Positions 62,227-64,000 of a stretch of 64,000 bases of DNA are shown here, piece after piece. This DNA is from Nitrospirae bacterium MYbinv3 (GTDB lineage: Bacteria; Nitrospirota; Thermodesulfovibrionia; Thermodesulfovibrionales; Magnetobacteriaceae), in the NCBI GenBank assembly GCA_002753395.1, contig PEAB01000004.1:1-64000 (forward strand). The letters run 5' to 3'. The notes below the pieces were generated by a model. It searched no databases, had not been told where the DNA came from, and saw nothing but the letters and a program-made list of their open reading frames with translations. The position numbers and the translations under genes are program-made. Each line of letters starts with the position of its first letter. The first letter of the stretch is position 1.

Positions 62227-62412
62227 TTATTTTAGCATCACATTGTTGCAAGCAAGCTCACTTACATAGTAGCCACACCAAAAGCAGCTGCTATTGTCCG
62301 ACAACTGAATATCCACACACTCAGTGCAGAACAAGTGTTTTGATTTGCTAATACACCAAATTTTATATCGGCCTAAAAAAGATTCAAAACGCAAACTAAG
62401 CTCTTTTTGCAC
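62227..62412 (-). CDS. Small Cys-rich hypothetical protein
   Basis: 61 residues from GTG 62412, which has GGAGGGA 5-9 nt upstream; an open reading back to 62469 lacks support. Six Cys, with C-x2-C (CTEC) and C-x2-C (CFWC) 11 residues apart, as in a zinc ribbon or rubredoxin-like knuckle. Ends VSELACNNVMLK. I do not recognise a family. It could be the remnant of a longer gene. Confidence 0.4.
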   Translation of the reverse strand: MQKELSLRFESFLGRYKIWCISKSKHLFCTECVDIQLSDNSSCFWCGYYVSELACNNVMLK

Positions 62413-62633
62413 TTTTTCCCTCCAATAACAAGTATCGTCTATTGAGTTAAATCCACTGTATGATTGCAACAGGTATAGATTCCTGTCTTCGCTTGAATGT
62501 CACATAACATAATGACACATACATAACGTAGTAATTACTTAAGCTTTGTTTGCAAGTACTATGCCTTCTTATTACTGTAGAGATAAAGCTATGAAAATGT
62601 TTGCTTTAGCTTAGGCAAACGTTGTAATATACC

Positions 62634-62751
62634 AAGTTGCGTTTATACCAGTATTAGTATAGATGGGGAGACCCTGTCTCCCCTCAGACCCCTCTGCAAG
62701 GGGACCAGTCCCCTTGACCCCATTAAAGTTCAACTTTTTAGGATGAAACTT
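62634..62751. mobile_element. Family B MITE-like element
   Basis: 118 bp: AAGTTGCGTTTATACCAGTA at the left, GGGGAGACCCTGTCTCCCC, GGGGACCAGTCCCC, and TTAGGATGAAACTT at the right. Nearly the reverse complement of 32586-32703. Confidence 0.8.
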
Positions 62752-62770
62752 AGTAATAGACATAAAAATT

Positions 62771-62880
62771 TGGTAGTCTTGCAGAGGTAGTGATATTCAA
62801 TCCCCCTCCCTTGATGGGAGGGGTTAGGGGTGGGTGTTACGAACCCCTGCGGCAGTAGGCAAAGCCATCCATTTTTAATA
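62771..62880. repeat. Partial family D copy joined to a family A module
   Basis: GGTAGTCTTGCAGAGGTAGT then TCAATCCCCCTCCCTTGATG matches the inverted 3' half of the 48935 element. It runs on into ACGAACCCCTGCGGCAGTAG, the reverse of the family A module. Confidence 0.6.
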
Positions 62881-62928
62881 CAAACGGGTGAACTGTTATG
62901 TTTTTGTGCAGTTCTCTGCACGATGTAC

Positions 62929-64000
62929 TTATTTCTGTTTATTTGCGCTTTGGGCAGCTCTTTGTTTAATGAGCCTCTTACAATCATTTATTGCCTCAAT
63001 AAGCTCTTTGCCTGTCTGATATCTTTGATCTGCGTTTTTAGCAAGCAGTTTGTTAATTATATTGGCAATACAAGTTGGCACCTTTGGGTCAACATCTTTT
63101 ATGTTTGGCGCTGGAGAGCTTGTTATGTTGTACATGATGGTTGCAATCCTATTGTCGCCTTTAAATGGTTTTTCGCATACTAACAGTTCATAAAACACTA
63201 TCCCAAGTGAGAACAGGTCAGATCTGCCGTCAACCTTTTTACCTGCTATCTGTTCTGGTGACATGTAGCTTGGTGTTCCTATGACCATTCCTGTTTGCGT
63301 CTTTGGAGACTCCATTATTCTAGCAACACCAAAATCAGTAACCCGGATCTCCTTGTTAGTGAGCATCATGATGTTTGCCGGCTTAATGTCCCTGTGAACC
63401 ACTCCCTTGCTGTGGGCGTAGTCCAAGGCGTCAGCCACGGTGATGATGGTTTTGATTACATCCCTGGGATGCAGACGTTTGTCCTTTGTGCAGAAGGCAG
63501 CAAGATCAGTTCCATCGAGGAATTCCATTGCTATGTAGGCTATCTCCTTATTGTTTTCAACGTGCGTGCCAACGTCAAAGATCTTAACGATGTTGGGATG
63601 AAACAACTTGCCGGCCGCCTCGGCCTCCCGTCTGAACCTGCCTTCGACCTCTTCTTTAACGTCCTCATCCACCTCCGCATAATCCAGCGTCTTAAGTGCC
63701 ACATCCCTGTTAATCTCAGGGTCTCTACTGTGGTAGACTATACCCATAGCGCCGCGCCCAAGCTCCTTGTAGATTTCATAGCGGCCCAGCTTGAACACGT
63801 ACATACCCTCCGCCTTGTTGTTGAATATAACAGTTGAGTCCTTCTTAGCAGAGTCAATGATAACGGTCTCACCGCTTGTCCGAACCTTCTTTACACGATC
63901 GTTGAGGTCCTTATAGGGACCGGAGCTTAATACATATTCATACACGGCCAGTGCCTTATCCTGCATCCTCTTTTTTTCATAATCGACGCCCAGGTTGTAA
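62929..64000 (-). CDS. Ser/Thr protein kinase, N-terminus beyond the window
   Basis: At least 356 residues; the frame is open to the right edge (YNLGVDYEKKRM upstream of an internal Met), so the true start lies outside. The visible N-terminus is TPR-like (KALAVYEYVLSSGPYKDL). The kinase domain follows: GRYEIYKELGRGAMGIVYHSRD, VALKTLD, HRDIKPANIMM, VTDFGVARI and GTPSYMSPEQ. All catalytic residues (Lys, Asp, Asp of DFG) are present. Probably a longer sensor kinase with an extracellular domain such as CHASE2. Ends with polar residues (SANKQK). Confidence 0.88.
   Translation of the reverse strand, partial: YNLGVDYEKKRMQDKALAVYEYVLSSGPYKDLNDRVKKVRTSGETVIIDSAKKDSTVIFNNKAEGMYVFKLGRYEIYKELGRGAMGIVYHSRDPEINRDVALKTLDYAEVDEDVKEEVEGRFRREAEAAGKLFHPNIVKIFDVGTHVENNKEIAYIAMEFLDGTDLAAFCTKDKRLHPRDVIKTIITVADALDYAHSKGVVHRDIKPANIMMLTNKEIRVTDFGVARIMESPKTQTGMVIGTPSYMSPEQIAGKKVDGRSDLFSLGIVFYELLVCEKPFKGDNRIATIMYNITSSPAPNIKDVDPKVPTCIANIINKLLAKNADQRYQTGKELIEAINDCKRLIKQRAAQSANKQK

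Larger units (their letters stand above)
61960..62928. other. Gene-poor stretch
   Basis: 970 bases between the repeat protein and the kinase. Contains a small Cys-rich ORF (62227-62412), a family B element (62634-62751) and a partial family D copy (about 62771-62880). The part 61960-62226 is AT-rich and shows nothing I can name apart from an AGCTATGA / TCATAGCT inverted pair. Confidence 0.55.

Noticed and set aside
62830-63837. Plus-strand frames over the Ser/Thr kinase gene
   Set aside because: The minus strand carries a complete kinase with all catalytic motifs; the plus-strand frames have no recognisable sequence.

Overview
The window looks like a chromosome segment of a strictly anaerobic, Gram-negative-type bacterium. 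Three things suggest this: a complete carbonyl branch of the Wood-Ljungdahl pathway, LPS genes (lptE, kdsC), and large PAS/PocR sensor kinases. The gene content and the density of small palindromic elements fit Nitrospirota (Thermodesulfovibrionia-like, perhaps the magnetotactic lineages). That placement is inference; no rRNA or tRNA gene is visible to confirm it.

Layout. (1) 272-1584: a secreted protein of unknown function and a fused nucleotidyltransferase-HEPN protein. (2) 1896-14749, all on the minus strand: acsE-acsD-acsC-acsB-cooS/acsA, then a NuoE/NuoF/ferredoxin/NuoG-like module. Together these look like CO dehydrogenase/acetyl-CoA synthase wired to an NAD(P)H-oxidising module. (3) 14919-18180: an accessory patch with a Uma2 nuclease, a nucleotidyltransferase with a broken HEPN partner, and a Schlafen/AlbA_2 regulator. 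(4) 18295-27885: a PilZ-containing multidomain regulator, a rhodanese-ferritin fusion, a K+-independent-type H+-pyrophosphatase, and leuS-lptE-holA. (5) 27988-30150: a MazF/PemK-like toxin with its antitoxin, and proA. (6) 30171-37827, minus strand: an exopolysaccharide cluster (flippase, two GT2 enzymes, Wzy/ligase, and an initiating sugar transferase carrying a PilZ-like tail), preceded by two cyclic-nucleotide-fold proteins. (7) 38435-44239: two hybrid-sensor-like histidine kinases around a stand-alone receiver. (8) 44290-50240: an accessory island with a P-type ATPase, a HEPN + DUF262 pair, an Rpn nuclease and many small elements. (9) 50407-55383: glgA, a methyltransferase, and a kdsC-pgsA-plsY-queC run. 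(10) 55662-60490, plus strand: aminotransferase, homoserine dehydrogenase, TusA-like, HesA/ThiF and an amidase. (11) 60721-64000: an FG-GAP/VCBS repeat surface protein, a small Cys-rich ORF, and a Ser/Thr kinase that runs off the right edge.

The most distinctive feature of the window is its intergenic DNA. At least five families of short non-coding elements with terminal inverted repeats are interspersed here. Some supply stop codons to neighbouring genes, one has pushed lptE away from leuS, and two lie inside the acs operon with compensatory base changes that suggest a conserved RNA fold. The best candidate for a less-described system is the DUF262 + HEPN pair (47099-48746). It sits in an element-rich island beside an Rpn nuclease and fits a small anti-phage or restriction module. 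Other candidates for novelty are the fused MntA-HepT whose HEPN catalytic Arg is Met, the sugar transferase-PilZ fusion, and two leaderless promoters placed almost identically behind copies of the same element.
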